DNA of 64,000 bases from Collimonas fungivorans (GTDB taxonomy: Bacteria > Pseudomonadota > Gammaproteobacteria > Burkholderiales > Burkholderiaceae_D). The stretch is taken from assembly GCF_001584145.1 (NCBI RefSeq), contig NZ_CP013232.1:3162001-3226000 (forward strand). Reading direction: 5' to 3'. Shown piece by piece: positions 1 to 8,500 of the stretch. The translations under genes were made by a program, and so were the position numbers. The number at the start of each line of letters is the position of its first letter. Positions within the stretch are counted from its first letter, which is position 1. The notes beneath the pieces were generated by a model, which ran no database searches, was not told the DNA's origin, and saw only the letters and a program-made list of their open reading frames with translations.

Positions 1-637
1 GCTTGGTGTAGAGCCAGTCGAATGCCGCAATAATTCCAAGCATCAGAATTATTTTCATTCCCATCGAGCTCATGTCGCCCAGCATGGCACGTATGTATCC
101 CTGTGGCGAATAGCCCGCCAGGCTGTAAAACTGCGGGGCCAGGCTCTTCAGCGCACGGTAAACCACCCACACCAGCAGCGTCAGTTTCAGGCAGGCCCGG
201 AGACCGTCGAACAGCGTACGCATGGAAAACAGGCGTTTGAAGCCATTGGCCGGATTAACCCGGTCCCAGTCCGGACCGAGCGGCTTGGTAGAAAACACCG
301 GACCGATCTGAATCAGGTTGGCGACAATCGCCGCCAGCATGATTGCAGAAAAAAATGGCGCTAGCAGCATCAGGCTGTTGGTCAAACCATGCGAAATCAG
401 CTGCCATAAAACCGCAGGACCGGCATCGATACGCCCAGCCAGATTGAACAAGGCCTGATCGAAACGAAACTGGTCGCGAAAATTTTCCCAGCCCTGCCAG
501 TTGACATAAATTATCGCCACGGCAAACACAATGGCTGAAATGACATCCGGGCTTTTGGCGACCTGCCCTCGCTTGCGCGCTTCATTGAGCTTGTATTGAG
601 TAGCGGCTTCATTACGATCCAGATCTTGTTCGGCCAT
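1..637 (-). CDS. flhB: Flagellar-type export protein FlhB, N-terminal part (cut by window edge)
   Basis: This is the first ~212 codons of an FlhB/SctU-family inner-membrane protein, the export-gate component that switches substrate class in flagellar and type III secretion. The N-terminus reads MAEQDLDRNEAATQYKLNEA followed by RKRGQVAKSPDV. The D(L)DRNE-AT-K-ARKRGQVA signature is typical of flagellar FlhB rather than injectisome homologues. Four hydrophobic segments would follow; the autocleaved NPTH region lies outside the window. The ATG shares one base with the fliR stop (TAATG), so the two are translationally coupled. Family assignment is firm; flagellar rather than flagellum-like secretion use is an inference. 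Confidence 0.88.
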   Translation of the reverse strand, partial: MAEQDLDRNEAATQYKLNEARKRGQVAKSPDVISAIVFAVAIIYVNWQGWENFRDQFRFDQALFNLAGRIDAGPAVLWQLISHGLTNSLMLLAPFFSAIMLAAIVANLIQIGPVFSTKPLGPDWDRVNPANGFKRLFSMRTLFDGLRACLKLTLLVWVVYRALKSLAPQFYSLAGYSPQGYIRAMLGDMSSMGMKIILMLGIIAAFDWLYTK

Positions 638-1425
638 TATTGAGCACCCCCAAACATCGCATTCCAGGTCTGGAAAATCGAAGCGTAGATACGCGAAGTC
701 ACGCTTCCCGCCCCCGTCATCCACAACGACAATGCGCTCAGGCCGACCACGATCTTGACCGGTATCCCCATCGCAAACATGTTCATCTGCGGTAAATTGC
801 GCGCCAGCACGCCCAGGCCAAGCTCAACCAAGAAAATACAGAACACGACGGGCGCAACCAGCGCAAATCCCAGGCTGAACATGCCGGCCACCTGCTTGAA
901 TACAGGACCCGCTGCGCTCGCCAAAGGCCAGGTGCGCCCAGGCGGAAAGCGTTCCAGGCTGTAGGCGAACCCGCGCATTAGCGCGTGATGGCCGTCAAGT
1001 GCGAAGAACACCACGACCGCCAACTGATTGAAAGCACTGGTGAGGATGGGAAGCTGGCGCCTGCTGACCGGATCAAAGACCTGGGCAATACCGTAACCGA
1101 TCTGCACGTCAAGCAGCGCACCACCCACGGAAAATGCGGCGAAGCCAAGCATTACCCCCAAAGCCATGGTTGCGCCCAAGATCAATTCGGTGAAAGCCGC
1201 CTGCATAAGCTCCCCGACGCCAAGCTCAGCTGAGACGCGTATATCGGGAAAGCCAACGGCAAGGGCGATGGAAAGGGAAATCACGAGGAGCACGCGCACC
1301 ATGGCAGGCATGGAGAAGGCGTACATGACCGGCGTCATCAGAAATACCGCAGCCAGCCTCAATGACAGCAGGAACACGGTAAGCAGCCAGGACATATCGA
1401 CGAACAATGCATTTTGGGGCCCCAT
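637..1425 (-). CDS. fliR: Flagellar-type export protein FliR
   Basis: This is a FliR/SctT-family polytopic membrane protein of about 262 residues, part of the FliP-FliQ-FliR export gate. It has several hydrophobic segments and the late conserved stretch NLPQMNMFAMGIPVKI, which is diagnostic of flagellar FliR. The open frame extends upstream to 1512, but that part overlaps fliQ. I chose the ATG at 1425 (MGPQNALFVDMSWLL) because GGGGAA lies just upstream and fliQ ends 13 bases before. A second in-frame ATG at 1395 (MSWLLTVFLLSLR) is also possible. It is followed directly by flhB. Confidence 0.9.
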   Translation of the reverse strand: MGPQNALFVDMSWLLTVFLLSLRLAAVFLMTPVMYAFSMPAMVRVLLVISLSIALAVGFPDIRVSAELGVGELMQAAFTELILGATMALGVMLGFAAFSVGGALLDVQIGYGIAQVFDPVSRRQLPILTSAFNQLAVVVFFALDGHHALMRGFAYSLERFPPGRTWPLASAAGPVFKQVAGMFSLGFALVAPVVFCIFLVELGLGVLARNLPQMNMFAMGIPVKIVVGLSALSLWMTGAGSVTSRIYASIFQTWNAMFGGAQ

Positions 1426-1438
1426 ACATTTCCCCAAA

Positions 1439-1705
1439 CTAGAACATCGACGGAATATCGGACCAGAGTTTGGTCGAGAATTGGGCCAGCTTGTGCAGCA
1501 TCCAGGGGCCAAACACCATCAAGGCAACGCCTGCGGCAAGAAGCTTCGGCACGAAGGTAAGCGACATTTCTTGCACTTGTGTCACGACTTGCAAAATGCT
1601 GACGATCAGGCCAACCAGCATGCTTAGCGCTAAAACTGGTAAACAGACCAGCAATCCCGTCCAAAACATGTCTGCCATCATCTGCAAGGCTAAATCGGCG
1701 TGCAT
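1439..1705 (-). CDS. fliQ: Flagellar-type export protein FliQ
   Basis: This is a small two-helix FliQ/SctS-family export-gate protein of 88 residues beginning MHADLALQMMADMFW. The usual family length is about 89, which supports the ATG at 1705. The frame can be opened to a TTG at 1738, but that would add 11 residues not typical of the family. The conserved LVGLIVSILQVVTQVQEMSL segment is present. It is the first gene of the fliQ-fliR-flhB set. No fliO or fliP lies upstream within the window, where flagellar operons usually carry them. Confidence 0.88.
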   Translation of the reverse strand: MHADLALQMMADMFWTGLLVCLPVLALSMLVGLIVSILQVVTQVQEMSLTFVPKLLAAGVALMVFGPWMLHKLAQFSTKLWSDIPSMF

Positions 1706-2156
1706 AGAAACTTTCGGTACTCGTATTCCAAAAAACAACGCCTTACAGGCTCCCCTTGCAAAACTCTTTATTTTATTACACGTGTTTTTGTCATCAATTA
1801 GTACGTTCCGCTATGAAATCTATAACAGAATATGTAACTTTATGTTATTGCGCGTAACATTTTGTCGGATATTAACAAGTTTCCAAGGTCTAAGCAAAAA
1901 AATTACTCTCAACAATATTTTGCAAAAAGAATCTTGACGAATTCTTGCTAAATGGCTTAAACAAGCGGTTTGCGACATTTTCATTAAAGATATTTCCACA
2001 AGGCAATTGAGTTTATATGAATCTATGTACAAAAAAGAACACAGATATCGATATAGCCCCAGTTGCCATATGAAAAAAATAGAGATGAGCGTGACGCAGA
2101 AACGAATCGCTGCCGTCAACCTTAAACCGGGCAATTGATTTTTAGCAAATCAACAA
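1706..2156. other. AT-rich non-coding stretch upstream of fliQ
   Basis: About 450 bases, visibly much richer in A and T than the rest of the window, separate fliQ from the terminator of the next gene. I see no convincing gene in it. Minus-strand frames exist (for example 1820-2134) but have no ribosome binding site and no recognisable protein character. It presumably holds the promoter for fliQ-fliR-flhB; I cannot assign a specific sigma-28 or sigma-54 box with confidence. Confidence 0.5.
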
Positions 2157-2199
2157 AAAACGCCGCAAACCAATAAAACATCTGGTTATGCGGCGTTTT
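2157..2199 (-). terminator. Rho-independent terminator, bidirectional
   Basis: A near-perfect hairpin: left arm AAAACGCCGCA plus AACCA, a loop of about ten bases, right arm TGGTT, one unpaired A, then TGCGGCGTTTT. T-runs flank it on both strands. It lies 28 bases after the stop codon of the glycosyltransferase gene at 2227 and probably ends that transcript. Confidence 0.85.
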
Positions 2200-2226
2200 G
2201 CAGTCAAAACTCGATCTATAAAATAA

Positions 2227-3531
2227 CTAAGCGCAAGACATATCGTCTCGCTCCATCATCATCGCTCGAATTTGGGGCCACATATGGAAATAATGGGTCA
2301 TAAAAGTATCCGGCTGTTTCATGAACCAAGGGGTATTGATGGTGGTTATGTCCAGCACGTCTGCATCGTTCAGCATGCCTGCCCTTAGCAAAGCCTGGAT
2401 GAAAAAATACTGGTCGCCTTGACTGGCATATACAGACGATTTGTCCGCCACCGCCCGGATGTCATCCATGAGTCCCGTTAACAATGCCGCATTTTCAGGG
2501 GTGTTGCGAAATCCCATGATTCCGGAGTTCATATTCCAGCTCACATCCTGCGCAAGCACCCTTTCACGCTGTGACAGCAAGGGCTCAAGCTTGCGGCCCT
2601 GATCAGTCACCAGTACATCTGCGTCAATCCAGAATACCCACTCATGGGAAGAAATATACGTATTGAGCAGCCAAGGCTTGACCCAGTTTCCGCTCGCGGC
2701 AAGCTGTAATTCCGCCGGGACCGAGCGATGGATATGCAGAGTGTAGTTGTGACGATCGCAGTAACGCCGCAGGTTTCGTTCGGCGATTTCCCCATAGATA
2801 GAAATGTTCGGAGTGTAAAGCATGACCAATGCAATGGACGAGCCCGGATTATAAGTACTATGCGCCTCACGAGCCTCGGTATCGGGTTGCATAGTGGTAG
2901 AAAACAGCTGTTTTCCCTCCATCAAATTGGCGTTGACATGTTCGATCAGCGTTTCTCGAAAGCGTGGAGAAACACCCTTGCCGGCAGCATTTGTCAGTGG
3001 ATCGTCAAAGCTTAAAGAAAATGTGGGGATTCTCGCCCAAGCCGGATCGGCATCGACTTTACTGATCATCGCCGGCAGGCAGTTGCCTATCTGCGAGCTG
3101 AAATGCACCGAGGGCCACCTTCCCAAGACTTGAGCTTCGCTTTCAAACCCGGAGCCAAATTTGCAGGCATTCGTGATCTGCGAAACCATCTCGCGAACCT
3201 CGCCAGTGTTGCGCCAAATAGTCACGTCAGCTTGCGGAAGCTGCCCATCGGTCACAACCAGCAGATAGCTGCGGCCTTCCATCAATTCAGGCAATGGATG
3301 GGCCCGCACTATCGCACTGTCTTCACTCAGCAACGCCACTAGCGCCTCCGGCTCAGCTTCGCGTAGCGTACGAAGTAAAACCTGATATTTCAATATGGCT
3401 TGATGCTGCCTGTTAGCCGGAATGCAGGAGGTATCAATCACCACATGACGATAGCCATGCTGTTCGCAGTACCAGCGATGGTTGGTAAAGCTCGCCGATG
3501 TTGTATTGCTTAATAGACTGATGACGATCAT
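2227..3531 (-). CDS. Glycosyltransferase-like protein (GT34 / GMA12-MNN10 type C-terminal half)
   Basis: 434 residues. The C-terminal half (about 235-430) has the features of the galactosyl/mannosyltransferase GMA12-MNN10 group. These are a nucleotide-sugar and metal site WVFWIDADVLVTD with a DxD core, an upstream W-KPWLLNTYIS stretch, then MNSGIMGFRNTPENAALL and SQGDQYFFIQALL. The N-terminal ~230 residues look like a second, degenerate alpha/beta domain (TNHRWYCEQHGYRHVVIDTS) that I cannot name. There are no signal peptide or membrane segments, so it is probably cytoplasmic. It lies beside a second glycosyltransferase-like gene and flagellar export genes, so flagellin or surface-glycan modification is possible, but this is inference. 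The ATG at 3531 has no clear ribosome site. Confidence 0.65.
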   Translation of the reverse strand: MIVISLLSNTTSASFTNHRWYCEQHGYRHVVIDTSCIPANRQHQAILKYQVLLRTLREAEPEALVALLSEDSAIVRAHPLPELMEGRSYLLVVTDGQLPQADVTIWRNTGEVREMVSQITNACKFGSGFESEAQVLGRWPSVHFSSQIGNCLPAMISKVDADPAWARIPTFSLSFDDPLTNAAGKGVSPRFRETLIEHVNANLMEGKQLFSTTMQPDTEAREAHSTYNPGSSIALVMLYTPNISIYGEIAERNLRRYCDRHNYTLHIHRSVPAELQLAASGNWVKPWLLNTYISSHEWVFWIDADVLVTDQGRKLEPLLSQRERVLAQDVSWNMNSGIMGFRNTPENAALLTGLMDDIRAVADKSSVYASQGDQYFFIQALLRAGMLNDADVLDITTINTPWFMKQPDTFMTHYFHMWPQIRAMMMERDDMSCA

Positions 3532-3750
3532 GGAATGGTGTAGTTTGGTTTAGTTTGATTTGACGAATGACAGCAACGATACCAGAACATAGGATCACCC
3601 TACCCGACCGTCTCTAGCTTGCGCAAGTACGCCATGATAGCTGCCTGCTTAAGCGGATCGAGCTTGACCAGCTTTGCTTGCCATCGAACCGATCAGCGTA
3701 TGGCGAGCAATATTCGGCTCAGCGCCTCATACATCTGCAGACGGTTTGCG

Positions 3751-4677
3751 CTACAGGCGCTGACGGACTGCTGCAACATAACGGTGCATTGCACCGGCCA
3801 AAATCTCTTTCTGTGGCGTCAAGCCAAGCAACGCGAGAGGGCCGGCCTTCTCGAGCATGCGCCGCCGCGGGGCGTCGGCCAGCAGCGCATGCACTCGCTT
3901 GACGAGTTCGTTGTACGAGCAGCCATCGACGGCGTCGCGCAGCACGGGTGGTATCTCGGAATGCGGGTAAAGCTCTGACACGACTGCTTTGCGGTTGCGC
4001 AACAGGATGGACAGGCGCGGCAATTCTGCAGTGCTTGTGTGATCGGCCTTGCGCATGTTCAAGGCGACCTTTGCACGCGGTAGCAAGGCATCGCGCTGCG
4101 CCGGCGTCCAGGCCGTTCCTATCGGATAGGCAACTCGAAGCCCGTGCGACTCTAGCTCGCTCAGAATGGAAAGCCGACGGGGCATGGTTTCACCGAAGAA
4201 GATGACATCGATGTCCTGCTGATCGTCGCTCAGTACTTGATCTTCGGGCACGATGGGCGTCGCCTTCGGCTCGAAAGTCAGGGGTACATAGTCAGACTTG
4301 AGTATCCCCAGAGCTTGGTGATGCTTCAGATTATCAAGGCTGTACTCCCAGACCCATGCGCGCTGGAGCAAGTGGCGATAGCCGGGCATGTCTGCCAATA
4401 ATTCAGGCAGGCCAGGCTCAAAATTGACAACGATGGTGTTCAGTGGCAGTTCCGCATCGGAAGGCAAACCAAGACCCATCGCGAAAAAGAAAAGGTTGAT
4501 GTCGGCATTGTCTACGCTGGGTGCGGCTTCGATGCTGGTTGAGTACCCCAGCTGTTCGCACGCAATGCGAAAGCTCTCCATAACCTCCGTCACGTTCTCG
4601 TTGCCCAGCGTGCAGAAGCGCAGATGCGGTCGGAACGGAAAGTCTTCCGGCCAGCCTGCCGGGCCTGTCGTACTCAC
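3751..4677 (-). CDS. Putative glycosyltransferase (GT-B-like)
   Basis: 308 residues beginning at a GTG (4677) with AGAAGAG upstream; an in-frame stop shortly before rules out a longer start. The first ~130 residues resemble the acceptor half of a GT-B fold (INLFFFAMGLGLPSDAELP, then NTIVVNFEPGLPEL). The second half contains DVIFFGETMPRRLSILSELE, a later KVALNMRKADHTSTAELPRL and RNRKAVVSE, as in family-1-type glycosyltransferases that act on surface polymers. No catalytic residue can be assigned with certainty. It has no signal peptide. It is transcribed in the same direction as the neighbouring glycosyltransferase but ~220 bases separate them, so operon membership is unclear. Confidence 0.5.
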   Translation of the reverse strand: MSTTGPAGWPEDFPFRPHLRFCTLGNENVTEVMESFRIACEQLGYSTSIEAAPSVDNADINLFFFAMGLGLPSDAELPLNTIVVNFEPGLPELLADMPGYRHLLQRAWVWEYSLDNLKHHQALGILKSDYVPLTFEPKATPIVPEDQVLSDDQQDIDVIFFGETMPRRLSILSELESHGLRVAYPIGTAWTPAQRDALLPRAKVALNMRKADHTSTAELPRLSILLRNRKAVVSELYPHSEIPPVLRDAVDGCSYNELVKRVHALLADAPRRRMLEKAGPLALLGLTPQKEILAGAMHRYVAAVRQRL

Positions 4678-5190
4678 GGACTCTTCTTCACCGAGGCAAT
4701 GTCACGAGGAACAACTACTGCTGAGTTGAATCGCAATCTTTCCCCCATTCGGCAGCGTTGCTGGACGTATAAACCTAACGACGATTTCCACTCGCTTATA
4801 TTTAATCCCATGATTTATCCCCTATATTTTTATGGGGAAACATATCAGATTTCCAATATAGCGTCGATGAATTCCTTTCCATTTAATAATTCTTCAAACA
4901 TTGTATTCAAGAATGAAGGAAACTTGGGGGCCAGGCTTTGCATTGACACATTGCTTCAAAATTGGATCTCGAGATTGAGGGTGAATTTCTTCACGTTATG
5001 CATCAATGCAAGACGGTATCTGACCCCCATCTCTTTTCGATCCCAATTATTTAGCGAACGGGCTTGCTATTCAAGACGGTATCTGACCCCCATCTCTTGA
5101 CCCCGATCACTCCGATCCGGATTATTTAGCGAACGGGCTTCCTATTCGAGACGGTATCTGCCCTCGCCGTCCCACCGCCGCCGTGCTCAG
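4678..5190. other. AT-rich intergenic region between glycosyltransferase and Rhs locus
   Basis: About 510 bases without a supportable gene. The first ~300 are strikingly AT-rich; the right part holds a three-copy direct repeat (5011-5160, listed separately). A plus-strand open frame from 4624 to 5100 has no ribosome site and runs through the repeats, so I do not accept it. The base composition suggests acquired or decaying DNA downstream of the toxin-immunity tip. Confidence 0.5.
5011..5160. repeat. Three-copy direct repeat, units of 63 and 75 bases
   Basis: The string AGACGGTATCTG occurs at 5011, 5074 and 5149. The first two copies continue ACCCCCATCTCTT; the third diverges after CTG. Each interval also carries an ATTATTTAGCGAACGGGCTT block (around 5046 and 5121) followed by a CTATTC-like end. 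The second interval has about 12 extra bases. On the minus strand the core reads GGGGGTCAGATACCGTCT. GGGGTCAG strings of this kind are known beside REP-associated (IS200-like) transposases in other bacteria, but no transposase is seen here, so that link is a suggestion only. Confidence 0.7.
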
Positions 5191-5592
5191 TCAGCTCAAG
5201 TATTTCAAAGACAGTTGGCTGCAAACATACAGCACAACCTTCCTCGCAGATTTAACAGTGTCAAAATCTTCCAAAAAACCATTTAGCTTCGCGGACAAAA
5301 AATAGTCGATGTCCCAATCTTTTTCGCCTTTTTCATCTAAGGGCAAGTTGTGTATCAGATTCAAAATCGTCCCCGCACTTACGAAGTCCGAATTCTTAAT
5401 TTGTTCAAGAACTTCCACAACACAATAAGCAACTATTCTTCGCGTACTTTCGATCGAGATTGATCTTAAATTACCAAGGACCTCCTGCAGACAAGGTACA
5501 ACATGATCATTGATTCCCCCGTTTAACAAGATATTTCTACTACTAATGATGTTCGCGCTAATTAAGTCATTCATATTCTTCAGTATCCTCAC
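5191..5592 (-). CDS. Putative immunity protein for the adjacent Rhs C-terminal toxin
   Basis: 133 residues (127 if translation starts at the ATG at 5574), unrecognised by family. It is predicted largely helical (SIESTRRIVAYCVVEVLEQI, then ARKVVLYVCSQLSLKYLS), acidic overall, with no signal peptide or membrane segment. The upstream GTG at 5592 overlaps the TGA of the Rhs gene as GTGA, so the two are tightly coupled. The alternative ATG has AGGA about 11 bases before it. Its place directly after a polymorphic toxin and its clearly lower GC are the usual hallmarks of a cognate immunity gene. The role is inferred from position, not from sequence similarity. Confidence 0.65.
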   Translation of the reverse strand: MRILKNMNDLISANIISSRNILLNGGINDHVVPCLQEVLGNLRSISIESTRRIVAYCVVEVLEQIKNSDFVSAGTILNLIHNLPLDEKGEKDWDIDYFLSAKLNGFLEDFDTVKSARKVVLYVCSQLSLKYLS

Positions 5593-8500
5593 GGAGTAAA
5601 TAAAAGATCAGTGGGACTCTTGTACGCCCCAAAAGGAAGCTCGACTCTGACGATAGGGACCTCACTGATACCAGCCCGCGGAGCCGCGAACAATCTATTA
5701 TTGCCATCAAGGACAAATAGTTTGCCGTTGTTTTCAGTGACCGTAAGCGGATTCTTTATTCCTTCTGTCTTCATGCTATTAACGAGCCTATTCGATTCGC
5801 TATTACTCATCGTCTTACCATGAGTGGCCAACAAATCACCAATTTTGGCAGTTTCTCGAGGCACGTCATCGGCGCTATTTGGCCCTACCAACTTCCAACC
5901 AACGGAGCCTCTCTGCGAAGCCAGCGGTCCAGTCGCGCCAATATCTTCGATTGTAATCCCATATGCACCATATTTTTGGGTAGCCTTACCAAGCGCAAAT
6001 CCACCAGCCACACCACCAGCCATCTCCGCAAGATCACCATATTGACCATGTATTAACGCCGTCGTTGCATCGTAGCTCAGTACTCCAGAGCCCGTCACAA
6101 AATTGGATTGCAATAGGAGTCTAGATTGTGACGCACCATGACTGTATTGCTCCGCAATCCCGCTTTTCATTTCAGGCAACCACATTGAATCATTCTTATT
6201 TCGAATGACTTCGTTATAAACAACGGAAGTACCGGCCAAAGCTAAATCTCGTATTTGAAGAAGTGGTTCAACCGTCACTCCTTTGAGGGCGCCAACGGCG
6301 CCATCGGCGAATCGCCTCATCAAAGAGGCTTCACTTACGACTTGTGGGCTAAGTTCGCCAAGCTGTCGCACGTCTGTCGGCGGCGGCATAGGAACGGCAT
6401 AACCTATCGTCTCTGTTTCCGTGTTATAGACTATGCCTTGCCCATAAGCACGACCTGGTTGCATCACAATATCCGGCTGACCAGAAGCTGAAATGTAAAT
6501 CGGATCGGAAGCGCCTGTGCTATTTGCAAAGAGTGGCCCTCTTGAGAGTCTTGACTCTATGTCTGCCTGCCCTTGCCGTTGCGCAACGTCCAGCGCGTGC
6601 TGACTCGAACCGCTCTGTCCAATAAATTCGACAGCTGATATACCTCCGTTATCTAGGCCATAAATTTTCGGCTGGACGCTGGAAGCAGCAATGCTATCAA
6701 CAACTGAATTACCAATCGTACTCGCCACTGCATCCATGGTAATGGCGCCGACATTTCTTCCTAAACTTCCCCCTCTGGCTGCCGTGCTGACGACACCTCC
6801 CACGAAACCTGCAACAACACTTCTGGCACCCACATTGATCGCACTGTCCATTGCCGCGTTACTATCAAGGCTCCAGCCTTTGATCTGTGCCCCGACACCT
6901 TGCCCTACTCCCTGAGCAATTGCTGACACGGCGACGCCCCGCCAATCAAAACTTTGTTGCACTCCAGTCGCCACACCAATACCTTGTGCTGCAACGTTAC
7001 GTAGCGCGCCTTGACCGAAGGCTTTTGCGATGTCAGCCGCACTTATGCTGCTGGACGCCGCAGCGTTTGCCGCGTTGGCAGTTGTCGCGGTCGGCGCAAC
7101 GACAGCACCAGCGCTGAAATACGATCCGACGCCGGACGTAGCACCAGCGCTTATTGCACCCAGAGCGACGCCTTTCCAATTGAAACTGTCTTGCATGCCC
7201 ATGGCCATCATTGCACCCTGGCCGGCGGCCGCACCCACTGCGCCGCCAATCGCTGCGGCGGCAACTCCCGCCATGCCTAAACCGACGCCACCGATACTGC
7301 CCGCCAATACCGCCATACCTGCCGTCATTATCCCAGTACCGCTGGCCACAGCACCCATGGCAAGCGCCGCTGCTCCAGCCGTAAACACCGTCGCCACAAT
7401 CGCCACCACAATGGCAATAATCGTCCCGATTCCGCCGCAACCTTCCTTGCCTGGCGGTGGTGGCGGCGTCGGCAATGTCGGTTGCGTATTACCTATCGCC
7501 AGTCCCGGATCATAAGGTTTGAACGTGGTCGCAGTATTGTGGACGTTGACGACATTGTTCGGCACCTTCAGCACCTGCCCGGCTTTCAGGACATCCTCGC
7601 CCTTCAAGCCGTTGGCGTCGGCGATGATGTACCACAAGCTGCTGTCGCCCCACATCGCAGCAGCGATGCTTTGCAGCGTATCACCTTCCCTGACCGTCCA
7701 GCTATCCGCACTCATTGCCGGATAATTGCCGCTGATCTTCATATAATTTTCATCAAAATCGACGGCGCTGATCGGCGTGAAGATCTTGTAGGTATTGTCA
7801 TTACCCTTGTCCAGTTTACCGGCCAGTTCCTTCACATAATCAATCTTCTCAATGCCGTCGTTACCTACATTGCCAATGCGATGGCCGTTCAGATAATAGA
7901 AATTGTGAATGCGGTCAGTGCTGGCGCCGGTGACCTGATCATTGGCGTTGATAGTAACGCCGCCCAATTCATTACGCCGCAGGATCTGCCCTTGCTGATC
8001 AGTTTCGTAGCTAAACGCGCGCTGTTTGGCCAGTTCGCCGCCGCCGTCATCAAAAGTCGCCTTGAGATTGCCGTTGACATCGTAATTGAACAAGCTGTTG
8101 GCCGGTTTCCAGCCCGGTGCGTTCGGATTCGTGCCTTGCGAAGTGATCTTGCTCTGCTTGGCGCCATCCCACCATTCGTAGGCATAGTTCATGGTCATGG
8201 TGGTACTCTTGTCGGCATCGTCGGGAACAACCTTGACCTGGCTCAGCGTGCCATCCGCCAAGCGCGTATAGGTAGTGGTGCTGGCGTTAATGGTGTCGCG
8301 CTCGGTCTTTTGCAGGCCATCCGCGTCATAGGTTTTTACCAGGTTGGTGACCTGCTTGCTGCCGTCCGCCAGCCATTCGGCGTAATTGGTCACCCGTCCC
8401 AGCTGATCGTTGGTGCGTTCGCTGGTCTTGACGCCATTGATGGTTTGCGTCGTCAGGTAACCGAGTGCATCGTAATTGTACAGTTCGGTTCTGCCGTCGC

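Noticed and set aside
1820..2134. 104-codon minus-strand open frame upstream of fliQ
   Set aside because: It lies in AT-rich DNA with no ribosome binding site and no protein family character.
5011..5160. Repeat cluster considered as a CRISPR array
   Set aside because: Only three copies with uneven spacing (63 and 75), the intervals themselves share sequence, and there are no cas genes.
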